A stretch of 64,000 bases of DNA, from positions 62,001-126,000 of the forward strand of contig NZ_JOBF01000017.1 in the NCBI RefSeq assembly GCF_000718635.1. The letters run 5' to 3'. A program made the position numbers and the translations under genes. Under the pieces are notes generated by a model. It did not search any database and had not been told where the DNA came from. It saw only the letters and a program-made list of their open reading frames with translations. This DNA comes from Streptomyces varsoviensis. Lineage in GTDB: Bacteria; Actinomycetota; Actinomycetes; Streptomycetales; Streptomycetaceae. This document shows, one piece after another, positions 1-8,436 of this stretch; position 1 is the first letter of the stretch; every line of letters begins with the position of its first letter.

Positions 1-827
1 AGCCCGCCGTCGAAGCCGTTGCCCCAGCCGCCCTGCACCCGCAGATAGCCCAGCGCCTCGCCCTCGCGCGCCCCGACCCACACGACGTACGCGAGCCAGC
101 CCAGCGGCGCGAGCGCCACCCCCAGCAGCATCCGCCGCTCGGCCCGCCAGGCCGTCCGCCACCGGCCGCCGGACGCCAAAGCGACGGCGGCGGCGACCCA
201 CACGGCCGCGACGACGGCCGCGCCCACCGGCCGCGTCGCCCCCGCCAGCAGCGCGCAGCACCCCGCCCAGACCCAGCGGCCGGACAGCACCGCGTACACG
301 CCCCATGCCGCCAGGGCCGTGAACAGCGACTCGGAGTACGCCATCGACTGCACCACCGACACCGGCAGCGCCGCCCACAGCGCGGCCAGCGCGATGCCCG
401 CCCGCCGCCCGTACACCCGCTCCCCGACGAGGAAGAGGGCCCAGGCCGCGAAGAGCGAGGAGAGCGCCGAGACGAGCAGCCCCGCGTCGGCGGCGGACAG
501 CGGCGAGCACGCCGCCAGGGACCGCTCCAGCCACGGCAGCAGCGGGAAGAAGGCCAGGTCCGAGTGGACCCGGCCGCCGCCCAGGTCGAGCGTGTAGCCG
601 TAGCCGTGCTCGGCGACGCGGGCGTACCAGAGCGAGTCCCAGCGCGCCGAGAGCAACTGGTGCGGGCTGCTGCCCGCCGCCCGGCTCCATACCGCGAGGA
701 CCACGAGCGAGAGCAGCCGCACGCACGCGAAGGCCAGCAGCGCGGGCGCGGCCCGGCGCACCGCGTCGGTCACCGTCCGCACGCCGGGGCCCGCGGGCGC
801 GCTCAGCGCGGGAGTCAGACCGGTCAT
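1..827 (-). CDS. PIG-V-like membrane mannosyltransferase (partial, C-terminus outside window)
   Basis: The frame is open from an ATG at 825-827 to the window edge, giving 275 residues without a stop. The translation is a polytopic membrane protein. An N-terminal hydrophobic segment (about residues 22-42) is followed by a loop with WDSLWYARVAEHGYG and then HSDLAFFPLLPWLER, the pattern of PIG-V-type mannosyltransferases (PF04188), whose acidic residue in the first loop is needed for polyprenyl-phosphate-mannose-dependent transfer. More hydrophobic segments follow. Family members act in the cytoplasmic membrane on lipid-linked or protein acceptors; the acceptor here is unknown. It is divergent from the MFS gene at 1046. 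The family assignment rests on motif reading only. Confidence 0.8.
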   Translation of the reverse strand, partial: MTGLTPALSAPAGPGVRTVTDAVRRAAPALLAFACVRLLSLVVLAVWSRAAGSSPHQLLSARWDSLWYARVAEHGYGYTLDLGGGRVHSDLAFFPLLPWLERSLAACSPLSAADAGLLVSALSSLFAAWALFLVGERVYGRRAGIALAALWAALPVSVVQSMAYSESLFTALAAWGVYAVLSGRWVWAGCCALLAGATRPVGAAVVAAVWVAAAVALASGGRWRTAWRAERRMLLGVALAPLGWLAYVVWVGAREGEALGYLRVQGGWGNGFDGG

Positions 828-1045
828 CGCCACGATTATCGGTCATGGCGGACGGGGTATGGAGCGGGGGCGCTGTGCCGCCGCCGACCCAGGTGATCTG
901 CTGCGATCGGTCTCCCATCGGGAGGAGTGCCCAACGGCCCCCCGGAGGACTCGCGTACTCTGACGACTCACTCGCCCCTCGACGCCGGGTCCACAGTCCC
1001 CCTTGGCCCGTTCCGAGCGCGAGCGCATGACACGGAGGTGTGTGA

Positions 1046-2719
1046 ATGTCCGGGACGACCACGGCCGGCGCCAGGCCGACAGCGGACGGCCCGTCCCGGC
1101 GAGGAGGCGCACGCCGGGGCGGCGCCAACCGCTGGACCGTCCTCGTCGTGCTCTGCGTCAGCCTGCTGCTGATCGCCCTCGACTCGACGGTGCTGCACGT
1201 CGCCGTGCCCGCCGTCACCGAGGACCTGCGCCCCGGCCCGATCGAGCTGCTGTGGATCGTCGACGCCTACCCGCTGGTCTGCGCCTCCCTGCTCATCCTC
1301 TTCGGCACCCTCGGCGACCGCGTCGGCCGCCGCCGCGTGCTGCTGCTCGGCTACGGGGCCTTCGGCCTGGCGTCGGCGCTCGCGGCCTTCGCCACCAGCG
1401 CCGAGGTGCTGGTGGCGGCCCGCGCCCTGCTCGGCGTCGGCGGCGCGATGATCATGCCCGCGACGCTGTCGATCCTCCGTCAGGTCTTCCCCGACCGCCG
1501 CGAACGGGCGCTCGCCATCGGCGTCTGGAGCGCGGTCGCCGCCGTCGGCGCGGCCGTCGGCCCGCTGCTCGGCGGCTTCCTCCTCGAACACTTCTGGTGG
1601 GGCTCGGTCTTCCTCATCAATATCCCGCTGATGGTCGTCAGCCTGCCCATCGGCCGCTGGCTGCTGCCCGAGTCCACCGGCGACCGCGACGGACCCTGGG
1701 ACGTACTCGGCGCGCTGATGGCCGCGTTCGGCCTGTTCGGCGTCGTCCTCGGGGTGAAGCGGGCGGGCAGCGGCGAGGACCTGCTGACCGCCGGCACCCT
1801 CGCCCCGGTCCTCCTCGGCGCGGCCCTGCTCGTCCTGTTCGTCCGCCGCCAGCGGCGCCGCAGGCATCCGCTCGTCGACCTCACGATGTTCGCCCGGCCC
1901 GCCTTCGGCACCTCCGTCGGCTGCATCGTGCTCGCCATGCTGGCCCTCGTCGGCCTCGAACTCATAGCCGCCCAGTACCTCCAGCTCGTCCTCGGCCTCA
2001 CCCCCCTCGCGACCGGCCTGCGGCTGCTGCCGCTCACCTTCGCCGCGATGGCCGCGGGCCTGGTCGGCTCCCGAATACTGCACCGCTTCGGCCCCCGCAC
2101 CATGGTCGGCCTGGGCTTCCTCCTCACCGCCGGCGCCGTCCTCTCGCTGACCGTCATGGGCCAGCAGGACCGCCCCGCGCTCCTCGTCATCAGCTTCATA
2201 CTGCTCGGCTTCGGCCTGGAGACCACGCTCTTCGGCGCCTACGAATCCATGCTCAGCGAGGCCCCCGTCGCCTCCGCCGGGGGAGCCGCCGCCATCGGCG
2301 AGACCTCCTACCAGCTCGGCGGCGGCATCGGCATCGCCCTCCTCGGCAGCGTCATGAACGCCGCGTACGCGCCCGGCGTCAAGCACACCCCCGACGTCCC
2401 CGGCGACTCCGCGACCGCCGCGAGCCACTCGCTCGGCGAGGCGTACGAGGTCTCCGGGCGGCTCGGCGGCCCGGCCGGCTCCGCGCTGCGCCACGCCGCC
2501 CGCGACTCCTTCGTGCACGGCCTGCACGTCACCCTGATCGTCAGCGCCGGGCTGCTGCTCCTCGGCGCGCTCGCCGCGCTGCGGCTGCCGCGCGTGATGG
2601 AGTGCGAGGGCGGCCCGGGCCCCGACCCGGCCCCCGAGATCCCCGGCCAGGGCCCCGCCGCCGACCCCGGGAGCGGGGCGCGCAGGGGCGAGCCGTGCGG
2701 GGCGGAGTCGGGCGGCTGA
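1046..2719 (+). CDS. MFS drug:H+ antiporter, DHA2 (14-TM) family
   Basis: This 557-residue protein has about 14 hydrophobic segments. It has the MFS signature GDRVGRRR between TM2 and TM3 (about residues 90-97) and the antiporter motif C-like stretch AVGAAVGPLLGGFL (about residues 169-182), as in the DHA2 exporters SmvA, LfrA and EmrB. The likely role is proton-driven export of toxic compounds or antibiotics across the cytoplasmic membrane; the substrate cannot be read. The ATG at 1046 follows GGAGG at 1034-1038 with a 7-nt gap. The C-terminal tail is Pro/Gly-rich and presumably cytosolic. There is no adjacent TetR gene, so regulation is not evident from the neighbourhood. Confidence 0.92.
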   Translation: MSGTTTAGARPTADGPSRRGGARRGGANRWTVLVVLCVSLLLIALDSTVLHVAVPAVTEDLRPGPIELLWIVDAYPLVCASLLILFGTLGDRVGRRRVLLLGYGAFGLASALAAFATSAEVLVAARALLGVGGAMIMPATLSILRQVFPDRRERALAIGVWSAVAAVGAAVGPLLGGFLLEHFWWGSVFLINIPLMVVSLPIGRWLLPESTGDRDGPWDVLGALMAAFGLFGVVLGVKRAGSGEDLLTAGTLAPVLLGAALLVLFVRRQRRRRHPLVDLTMFARPAFGTSVGCIVLAMLALVGLELIAAQYLQLVLGLTPLATGLRLLPLTFAAMAAGLVGSRILHRFGPRTMVGLGFLLTAGAVLSLTVMGQQDRPALLVISFILLGFGLETTLFGAYESMLSEAPVASAGGAAAIGETSYQLGGGIGIALLGSVMNAAYAPGVKHTPDVPGDSATAASHSLGEAYEVSGRLGGPAGSALRHAARDSFVHGLHVTLIVSAGLLLLGALAALRLPRVMECEGGPGPDPAPEIPGQGPAADPGSGARRGEPCGAESGG

Positions 2720-2924
2720 TCCGGGTGGGCCGTGGGCGGCCGAGTCCGGCGGCTGATCACGAAGGCTGATCCCGATGGCTGCTCGCCCGGCCGCGGACCG
2801 TACGCGGCGCGATCCGGCGGCCTCCTCGCGTGGCCGCCCGCCCGCACCGGGCCTCTGGACGCGGGGCGGCGGCCGGTCGTAGCGTCGGCCGCGAGCCGAG
2901 AAGATCACCGCCGGAGGCGCAGAC

Positions 2925-4112
2925 ATGTCCGTACGCTCCTTGCCGCCGTTCGATCCGAGTGACCCGCTGGGGGTCGACGACCTCCTCGCCCCCGAGGACC
3001 TCGCCGTACGGACCACCGTCCGCCAGTGGGCCGCCGACCGGGTGCTGCCGCACATCGCGGACTGGTACGAGCGCGGGGAACTGCCCGGCATCCGCGAACT
3101 CACCCGCGAGCTGGGCTCCATGGGCGCGCTCGGCATGACGCTGGAGGGCTACGGCTGCGCGGGCGCGAGCGCCGTCCAGTACGGGCTGGCCTGCCTGGAG
3201 CTGGAGGCCGCCGACTCGGGCGTCCGCTCCCTGGTCTCCGTGCAGGGCTCGCTGGCGATGTACGCGATCCACCGGTTCGGCTCCGAGGAGCAGAAGCGGC
3301 GGTGGCTGCCGGGGATGGCGGCGGGCGAGACCATCGGCTGCTTCGGGCTGACGGAGCCGGACCACGGCTCGGACCCGGCGGGCATGCGCACGTACGCCAA
3401 GCGCGACGGCTCGGACTGGGTGCTGACGGGCCGCAAGATGTGGATCACCAACGGCTCGGTGGCGGGCGTCGCGGTGGTCTGGGCCCGCACGGACGACGGC
3501 ATCCGCGGCTTCCTCGTGCCGACCGACGCCCCCGGCTTCGCCGCGCCGGAGATCAAGCACAAGTGGTCGCTGCGGGCCTCCGTCACCAGCGAGCTGGTCC
3601 TGGACGAGGTGCGGCTGCCCGCGGACGCCGTGCTGCCCGAGGCCACCGGGTTGCGCGGGCCGCTGAGCTGCCTCTCGCACGCCCGGTACGGGATCGTGTG
3701 GGGGTCGATGGGCGCGGCCCGCGCCGCCTTCGAGTCGGCGCTGGAGTACGCGCGCACGCGCGAGCAGTTCGGCCGGCCGATCGGCGGCTTCCAGCTCACC
3801 CAGGCCAAGCTCGCCGACATGGCGCTGGAACTGCACAAGGGCATCCTCCTCGCGCACCACCTCGGGCGGCGGATGGACGCGGGCACGCTCCGGCCCGAGC
3901 AGGTCAGCTTCGGGAAGCTCAACAATGTGCGGGAGGCCATCGACATCTGCCGCACGGCCCGTACGGTCCTCGGCGCGAACGGGATCTCGCTGGAGTACCC
4001 CGTCATGCGGCACGCCACGAACCTGGAATCGGTGCTCACCTACGAGGGCACCGTGGAGATGCACCAACTGGTGCTGGGAAAGGCGCTCACCGGGCTCGAC
4101 GCCTTCCGGTGA
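2925..4112 (+). CDS. acyl-CoA dehydrogenase, glutaryl-CoA dehydrogenase type
   Basis: This 395-residue flavoenzyme has the usual acyl-CoA dehydrogenase order: helical N-terminal domain, middle beta domain (FGLTEPDHGSDPAGM, about residues 143-157; KMWITNG about 176-182) and C-terminal helical domain. The C-terminal stretch TYEGTVEMH puts the catalytic base at Glu374, as in glutaryl-CoA dehydrogenase (TYEGTHDIH) rather than in short-chain enzymes. Known enzymes oxidise and decarboxylate glutaryl-CoA to crotonyl-CoA in Lys/Trp catabolism, passing electrons to ETF. The ATG at 2925 follows GGAGG at 2913-2917. It stands alone; the next gene is convergent. The substrate is an inference from the motif. 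Confidence 0.9.
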   Translation: MSVRSLPPFDPSDPLGVDDLLAPEDLAVRTTVRQWAADRVLPHIADWYERGELPGIRELTRELGSMGALGMTLEGYGCAGASAVQYGLACLELEAADSGVRSLVSVQGSLAMYAIHRFGSEEQKRRWLPGMAAGETIGCFGLTEPDHGSDPAGMRTYAKRDGSDWVLTGRKMWITNGSVAGVAVVWARTDDGIRGFLVPTDAPGFAAPEIKHKWSLRASVTSELVLDEVRLPADAVLPEATGLRGPLSCLSHARYGIVWGSMGAARAAFESALEYARTREQFGRPIGGFQLTQAKLADMALELHKGILLAHHLGRRMDAGTLRPEQVSFGKLNNVREAIDICRTARTVLGANGISLEYPVMRHATNLESVLTYEGTVEMHQLVLGKALTGLDAFR

Positions 4113-4117
4113 CGGGA

Positions 4118-4215
4118 CGCCTTCCGACGGACGGACGGACTCCGCTGTACGGACGGACCGCGCTACCAGGGCGCCTTCCGGCGAACGGACGGACCGCGCC
4201 GAACCGTCCCCGCTT
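4118..4215. repeat. degenerate GGAC/ACGG-rich repeat in the intergenic space
   Basis: Imperfect reiterations of acggacgg with accgcgc blocks lie between the converging acyl-CoA dehydrogenase and SepF-like genes. No clear hairpin with a T-tract was found. Confidence 0.45.
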
Positions 4216-4251
4216 CCGGCCGGCCGTCGGCGGCCGGAGGCAGGAACGCGC

Positions 4252-4686
4252 TCAGCTCTGGTTGAAGAAGCCGGTCCGGCGGCCGCCGGGCTCGCCGCTG
4301 AGGACCTGGTAGTCGGGGGGCGTGAGCAGGAAGACCCGGTTGGCGACGCGGTCGATCGAGCCGCGCAGCCCGAAGGTGAGGCCGGCCGCGAAGTCCACCA
4401 CGCGCTTGGCGTCGGTGGGCTCCATGCCCGTGAGGTTCACGATCACCGGAATGCCGTCCCGGAACAGCTCGCCGATGCCGCGGGCGTCCCGGAAGCTCTC
4501 CGGGGTGACCGTAGCGATGCGCGTGCCCTCTTCCTCCGCCGCCTCCTCGGCCACCCGCACCCGCGGGCTCGTCACCCAGGACTCCCGGACGTCGGTCCCC
4601 TCGGCGTACTCGTCGTCGTAGTAGCGCTCTTCATCGCTGTCGTCGACGAGGCCAAGCCAGGCACTCGCCTTGCGCACCGATCCCAT
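4252..4686 (-). CDS. sepF: SepF-like cell-division protein
   Basis: This 144-residue protein has an N-terminal amphipathic segment ([13 protein letters not shown]) of the membrane-binding type, an acidic linker (about residues 17-50) and a C-terminal SepF fold (about residues 58-137) with the typical [25 protein letters not shown] and [17 protein letters not shown] stretches. SepF tethers and bundles FtsZ at the division septum. Streptomyces carry one SepF in the dcw cluster and two extra SepF-like proteins (SflA and SflB in S. coelicolor). This copy has no ftsZ or ylm genes nearby, so it is more likely an Sfl-type paralog. The ATG at 4686 is followed directly by the conserved N-terminus. Confidence 0.88.
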   Translation of the reverse strand: MGSVRKASAWLGLVDDSDEERYYDDEYAEGTDVRESWVTSPRVRVAEEAAEEEGTRIATVTPESFRDARGIGELFRDGIPVIVNLTGMEPTDAKRVVDFAAGLTFGLRGSIDRVANRVFLLTPPDYQVLSGEPGGRRTGFFNQS

Positions 4687-5195
4687 GGACGCCTCCTCTC
4701 ACCCGCGGTGTGTACCGTCCGCCTTCCTATGGTCGTCCATGATGCTGATGATGTGCCAAGTGGATAGCCGCCGCACGGGGGTTTCGTGACGCATCTGGTG
4801 CAAAGAGTGTGACGGGTTGTCGATTTATAACCAGGTGAGTTGATTTCAGTACCGAACGTGACGTGATTCCGGTCGCGCGCAGTCGCCACGCCCGGCCGCC
4901 CGGTCCCGCCCCCGACCGTGCGGCCCCGCCCTGACCTGCTGTGACGTGCCGTCACCGGCGGTCCGGCGGCCAGGGGCGGAACGGGGCGGAGCCTGTCTGT
5001 ACGGGCCCCGCCGGCGGAGCCGACGATCACCGCGGCCTTCGGGTATACGGCCGCACCGGGGGCGGCCGAGCGGTGGCGACCGGGGCGCGCCCCGGCCCGT
5101 ACCCGTGTCCCTACGGGCCTCCTCGCCGCCCGGCGGACGGGCCGTCTGCGGTGGTCAGCGCGGCAGGGACCCTGCCGCGGTTCGGGCGGCGGCTC
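4687..5195. other. intergenic region with no supported gene
   Basis: These 509 bp lie upstream of sepF-like and downstream of the GNAT gene. An AT-rich patch at about 4820-4850 (minus-strand TTATAAAT core) stands out against the GC-rich background and is a plausible promoter region for the SepF-like gene. I see no convincing open frame or terminator hairpin. Confidence 0.4.
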
Positions 5196-5723
5196 TCACG
5201 GCGCGCGGCGCTCCGAGCCGTCGAGGCGCTTCTCGAACGGCAGCAGGCCGATCGTCTCCGGGTCCGCGCGCACGTCGAAGAGCGGACGGTAACCGGCGGC
5301 CAGATAAAGCCCCTTGGCCTCCGGCTGGCGGGGGCCGGTGGTCAGGAAGAGCCGCGCGTAGCCGCGCGCGGCGGCCTCCCGCTCCAGCACGAGCAGCACG
5401 CGCCGGGCCAGCCCGCGGCGGCGGTGCGCCGAGTGCGTCCAGATGCGCTTGAGCTCCGCGGTCGGCGGACCGGCGGACTCGTGCCGGCGGAACGCGCCGC
5501 CCGCGATGGCCGCCCCGCCCTCCAGCAGCAGGACGAACGCGCCGTCGGGCGGGGCGAATTCGGCGGCCGGGTAGCCGTACAGGTCGGAAGAGGAGCCGTA
5601 GCGGTCGGTGTACTCGTGCGTCAGCTCGTCGAGCAGCGGGCGGGCGAGCGGGTCGGCGACGGTGGTGTGGCGAACGGTCAGGGCCGGGGCGCCCCCGCTC
5701 GGGGGCAGGACTTCGGAACGCAT
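5196..5723 (-). CDS. GNAT family N-acetyltransferase
   Basis: This 175-residue single-domain GNAT protein has acetyl-CoA binding motif A at about residues 98-113 (IWTHSAHRRRGLARRVL, the R/Q-x-x-G-x-G/A loop) and the C-terminal ARLFLTTGPRQPEAKGLYLAAGYRPL region typical of motif B. GNAT enzymes transfer acetyl from acetyl-CoA to amines; the substrate is not predictable. The ATG at 5723 lies about 280 bp downstream of a minus-strand leader peptide gene (6006-6083) and past a GGGG-run repeat, so the two could share a transcript, although nothing in this protein suggests a sulfur-metabolism role. Confidence 0.85.
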   Translation of the reverse strand: MRSEVLPPSGGAPALTVRHTTVADPLARPLLDELTHEYTDRYGSSSDLYGYPAAEFAPPDGAFVLLLEGGAAIAGGAFRRHESAGPPTAELKRIWTHSAHRRRGLARRVLLVLEREAAARGYARLFLTTGPRQPEAKGLYLAAGYRPLFDVRADPETIGLLPFEKRLDGSERRAP

Positions 5724-5861
5724 ACGGGGGCCTTCTGGGTGCGGTGCGTGGTGTGTGACCCGGGCGTGGGAAGCGGGCGCCGGACGGAAGGCGGGTCGGG
5801 TCGTACGGGCGCGGGGAAGCGGCGCGTACGGCGCGGCCCGGTGTGCGGTGCGCAGTGCTGA

Positions 5862-5885
5862 GGGGAGGGGAGGGGAGGGGAGGGG
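5862..5885 (+). repeat. five-run GGGGA repeat (G-quadruplex motif)
   Basis: Five GGGG runs are separated by single A residues (5862-5865, 5867-5870, 5872-5875, 5877-5880, 5882-5885). This satisfies the classic intramolecular G-quadruplex pattern with one-base loops. It lies in the leader region between the minus-strand leader peptide and the GNAT gene. Confidence 0.8.
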
Positions 5886-6005
5886 AGCGAGCGGAAGCAG
5901 ACCGCTCAGGCGTGTGAAGGCGCGGAAGGAACGCGCGTATGCCGCCGCCGCGCCGCGAGGGGCGGGCTCGGAGCCAGGGACAGGACCGGGCGCCGGGGCG
6001 GGAGG

Positions 6006-6083
6006 TCAGCTCTGACAGGAGGACGACCACACCCGACCGAAGTCGATGTGGTCCCGCGTGACCAGCCGCTGCCGTGAATGCAT
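6006..6083 (-). CDS. actinobacterial cysteine-type leader peptide, 25 aa
   Basis: The minus strand encodes a 25-residue peptide, ATG at 6081-6083 and TGA at 6006-6008, containing RLVTRDHIDFGRVWSSSC close to its end. This matches the short leader peptides of Streptomyces and other actinobacteria with the pattern R-x-H-V-D-L-x-R-x-x-S-x-x-C, found upstream of sulfur-assimilation genes and thought to act by ribosome stalling at the terminal Cys. The ORF is too short for ordinary gene callers. The next gene in the same direction is the GNAT gene at 5723; the flavin operon starting at 6268 lies on the opposite strand. The peptide match is good, but its regulatory target is unresolved. Confidence 0.72.
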   Translation of the reverse strand: MHSRQRLVTRDHIDFGRVWSSSCQS

Positions 6084-6154
6084 GGCCCAAGTGGAGCAGG
6101 CATCCGTTTCCTCGTCAACTGATAGGAGACGTACGGCTCACAGTGCGGACGGGG

Positions 6155-6185
6155 TTGACAGCGGACCGTACGGGCGGCTTAGCCT
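6155..6185 (+). promoter_or_regulatory. candidate HrdB-type promoter of the flavin operon
   Basis: A consensus -35 TTGACA at 6155-6160 is followed after 19 bp by TAGCCT at 6180-6185 (or 18 bp by TTAGCC). This leaves about 75 nt of leader before the ATG at 6268. The -35 is perfect and the -10 acceptable; no experimental support is available. Confidence 0.55.
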
Positions 6186-6267
6186 CCTGTCACGGCTGCG
6201 CTGAGGGGCGCGGCCCGCGTGTGAAGGCGTATCCCGTGCTCGATCTCTGCATCCACGGAGCCTCCGC

Positions 6268-8217
6268 ATGTCTTTGGGCAGCGCAGCCACGCCCCACGAA
6301 ACCCTCCCCGCCCCGCCCTCCGTACTCTCCGGGCCTTCCTCGGCGTACGGACCGAGCGGCGCCCTCATACCCGCCCTCGTGATCGTCGGCGCCGGGCCGC
6401 GCGCCACCGGAGTCCTCGAACGGATCGCCGCCAACGCGCCCGAACTCCTCGACGGCGCCCGCCTCGACATCCACCTCGTCGATCCGCATCCGCCCGGCGG
6501 CGGCCGGATCTGGCGGCACGACCAGTCGCGGCTGCTGTGGATGAACTCCATGGCCGAGGACGTCACGATGTTCAGCGACGACTCCGTCACGCACGAGGGC
6601 CCGGTCCGCCCCGGCCCGTCCCTCGCCGAATGGGCCGACCTCGTCCGCACCGGCGCGCTCACCGTGGACCTCGACCCCGAAACGGCGGCGGAACTGGCCG
6701 GGTTGACCGGACAGACCTTCGCCAGCAGGCGGCTCCAGAGCGCGTATCTGCGCTGGGTGTACGAGCGGGCGCTGGCCGCCCTGCCCCCGCACATCACCGT
6801 CCACGAACACCGCCGCCGCGCCGTCCGCGTCTCCGGGCCGCGCGACGGGCGGCAGCAGGTATGGCTCGCGGACGGGCCCACCCCGCTCCTCGCCGACCTC
6901 GTCGTCCTCGCCCTCGGCCACCTCGACGCCGAACCCGACGACGAACAGCGCGCCCTCGCGTCCTTCGCGGCCGAACACCAACTGACCTACCTTCCGCCGG
7001 AGTTCACCGCCGACAGCGACCTGACCGGGCTGCGCCCCGGCGAGCCCGTCATCGTACGAGGCTTCGGGCTGGCCTTCATCGACCTGATGGTGCTGCTCAC
7101 CGAGGGGCGCGGCGGACGCTATACGGACGACGGCCCCGGCGGCACGCTGACCTACCACCCCTCCGGGCGCGAACCCGTCCTGCACGTCGGCTCGCGGCGC
7201 GGCGTCCCGTACCACTCCAAGCTCGGCTACCCGCTGCGCGGCGAGGCGCCCCCGCTGCCCCGCTTCTTCGGCCCGGCACAGGTCGACGCGGTCCTCGCCC
7301 GCCCCGGTCCGCGCGACTTCCGGCGCGACGTCTGGCCGCTGATCGAGAAGGAGCTGGGCTTCGCCCACTACCACCGGCTGTTCACCGCCCACCCGCACCG
7401 TACGGCCGTCGACTGGCGGGACTTCGAGGAGAAGTACGCGGCCTGCGACCCCGGCGGCCCCGCGCTCCGGGCGCTGGTCGCCGCCTCCGTGCCCGACCCC
7501 GCCGACCGGCTCGACCTCGACGCGCTCGACCGCCCCCTCGCGGGCCTGCGCTACGACGGCGCGGACGCCCTCCAGGACGGCCTGCGCGGCTACATCGAGG
7601 CCGACCTCGCCCGCGCCCACGACCCCGCGCACAGCCCCGACCTGGCCGTCTTCCTCGCCCTGCTGTCCGTCTACGGGCAGTTGACGCGCCTGGGCGACCT
7701 GGGCCCGTGGTGGCACGGCTTCTTCAGCTACGTGGCCTCGGGCCCGCCCGGCCCCCGGCTCCGCGGGCTCCTCGCCCTCTCCCGCGCCGGCGTCGTGCGC
7801 TTCCTCGGCGCGGACCTGACCGTGACCGCCGACCCCGAGCGCGGCGTCTTCCGGGCGGCCGGCGCGAGCGTGCCCGGCCACGCCGTCGAGGCGAGAGCGC
7901 TCGTCGAGGCCCGGCTGCCCGCGCCGTCCGTGACCCGCTCGCGGGACCCGCTGCTGCGCGGCCTGCACACGGACGGAGCGGCGGCGACCCCGGCCGGGCT
8001 GCTCGCCGTCAGCCCCGCGGACGCGCGCGTCCTGGACCGTACGGGCCGCCCGCACCCCCGCCGCTTCGCCATCGGCGCCCCCACCGACGCCCGCTCCTCC
8101 GGCGCCTTCGCCCGGCCCCGTACCAACGCGCCCGCCTTCCGGCAGAACGACGCCACCGCGCGGGCCCTGCTCACCTTCCTCCGCGACGCGTCGTGTCGCG
8201 CACCGCTCAGCGCCTGA
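6268..8217 (+). CDS. FAD/NAD(P)-binding protein (NAD_binding_9 type)
   Basis: This 649-residue flavoprotein begins with a Rossmann dinucleotide fold: LVIVGAGPRATGVLERIAAN at about residues 38-57 fits GxGxxxxxxL/I binding of the FAD ADP moiety, and HLVDPHPPGGGRIWR follows. A second glycine motif, VIVRGFGLAFIDL (about 261-273), fits the linked NAD(P) or FAD region of the NAD_binding_9 (PF13454) family. The C-terminal half has no recognised catalytic motif. It heads an operon with two luciferase-like monooxygenases and a DUF1684 protein, so it could supply electrons or reduced flavin or act as an oxygenase in the same pathway. The ATG at 6268 follows CGGAG at 6256-6260. Confidence 0.85.
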   Translation: MSLGSAATPHETLPAPPSVLSGPSSAYGPSGALIPALVIVGAGPRATGVLERIAANAPELLDGARLDIHLVDPHPPGGGRIWRHDQSRLLWMNSMAEDVTMFSDDSVTHEGPVRPGPSLAEWADLVRTGALTVDLDPETAAELAGLTGQTFASRRLQSAYLRWVYERALAALPPHITVHEHRRRAVRVSGPRDGRQQVWLADGPTPLLADLVVLALGHLDAEPDDEQRALASFAAEHQLTYLPPEFTADSDLTGLRPGEPVIVRGFGLAFIDLMVLLTEGRGGRYTDDGPGGTLTYHPSGREPVLHVGSRRGVPYHSKLGYPLRGEAPPLPRFFGPAQVDAVLARPGPRDFRRDVWPLIEKELGFAHYHRLFTAHPHRTAVDWRDFEEKYAACDPGGPALRALVAASVPDPADRLDLDALDRPLAGLRYDGADALQDGLRGYIEADLARAHDPAHSPDLAVFLALLSVYGQLTRLGDLGPWWHGFFSYVASGPPGPRLRGLLALSRAGVVRFLGADLTVTADPERGVFRAAGASVPGHAVEARALVEARLPAPSVTRSRDPLLRGLHTDGAAATPAGLLAVSPADARVLDRTGRPHPRRFAIGAPTDARSSGAFARPRTNAPAFRQNDATARALLTFLRDASCRAPLSA

Positions 8218-8233
8218 CCGACCCGCGAGACGC

Positions 8234-8395
8234 GCCGAAGACCGGACCGCCGAAAGCCGGACCGCCGAAAGCCGGACCGCCGAAGACCGGATCACCGAAA
8301 GCCGGACCGCCGAAGACCGGACCGCTGAAGACCGGTCCGCCGAAAGCCGGACCGCCGAAGACCGGACCGCCGAAAGCCGGACCGCCCAAAACCGA
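8234..8395 (+). repeat. 15-bp tandem repeat array, about 11 degenerate copies
   Basis: Copies of a 15-bp unit of the form ccgaaagccggaccg / ccgaagaccggaccg run from 8234 to about 8395, filling most of the 219 bp between the FAD protein and the first monooxygenase gene. The period is five codons, and the array is open in more than one frame on both strands. No ribosome site or conserved protein supports translation. It may be a relaxed spacer in the transcript. Confidence 0.9.
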
Positions 8396-8436
8396 AAGTC
8401 GGACCATCGAAGGCCGAAAGAAGGCAGGCACCGACC

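Noticed and set aside
968..3136. Very long minus-strand open frame over the MFS exporter
   Set aside because: It is antisense to a clearly conserved transporter and is Arg/Gly/Glu-biased, as expected for GC-rich shadow frames; no domain or ribosome site.
8207..8431. Minus-strand repetitive FGGPAFGGPVF peptide
   Set aside because: It is only the translation of the 15-bp tandem array; no ribosome site or family.
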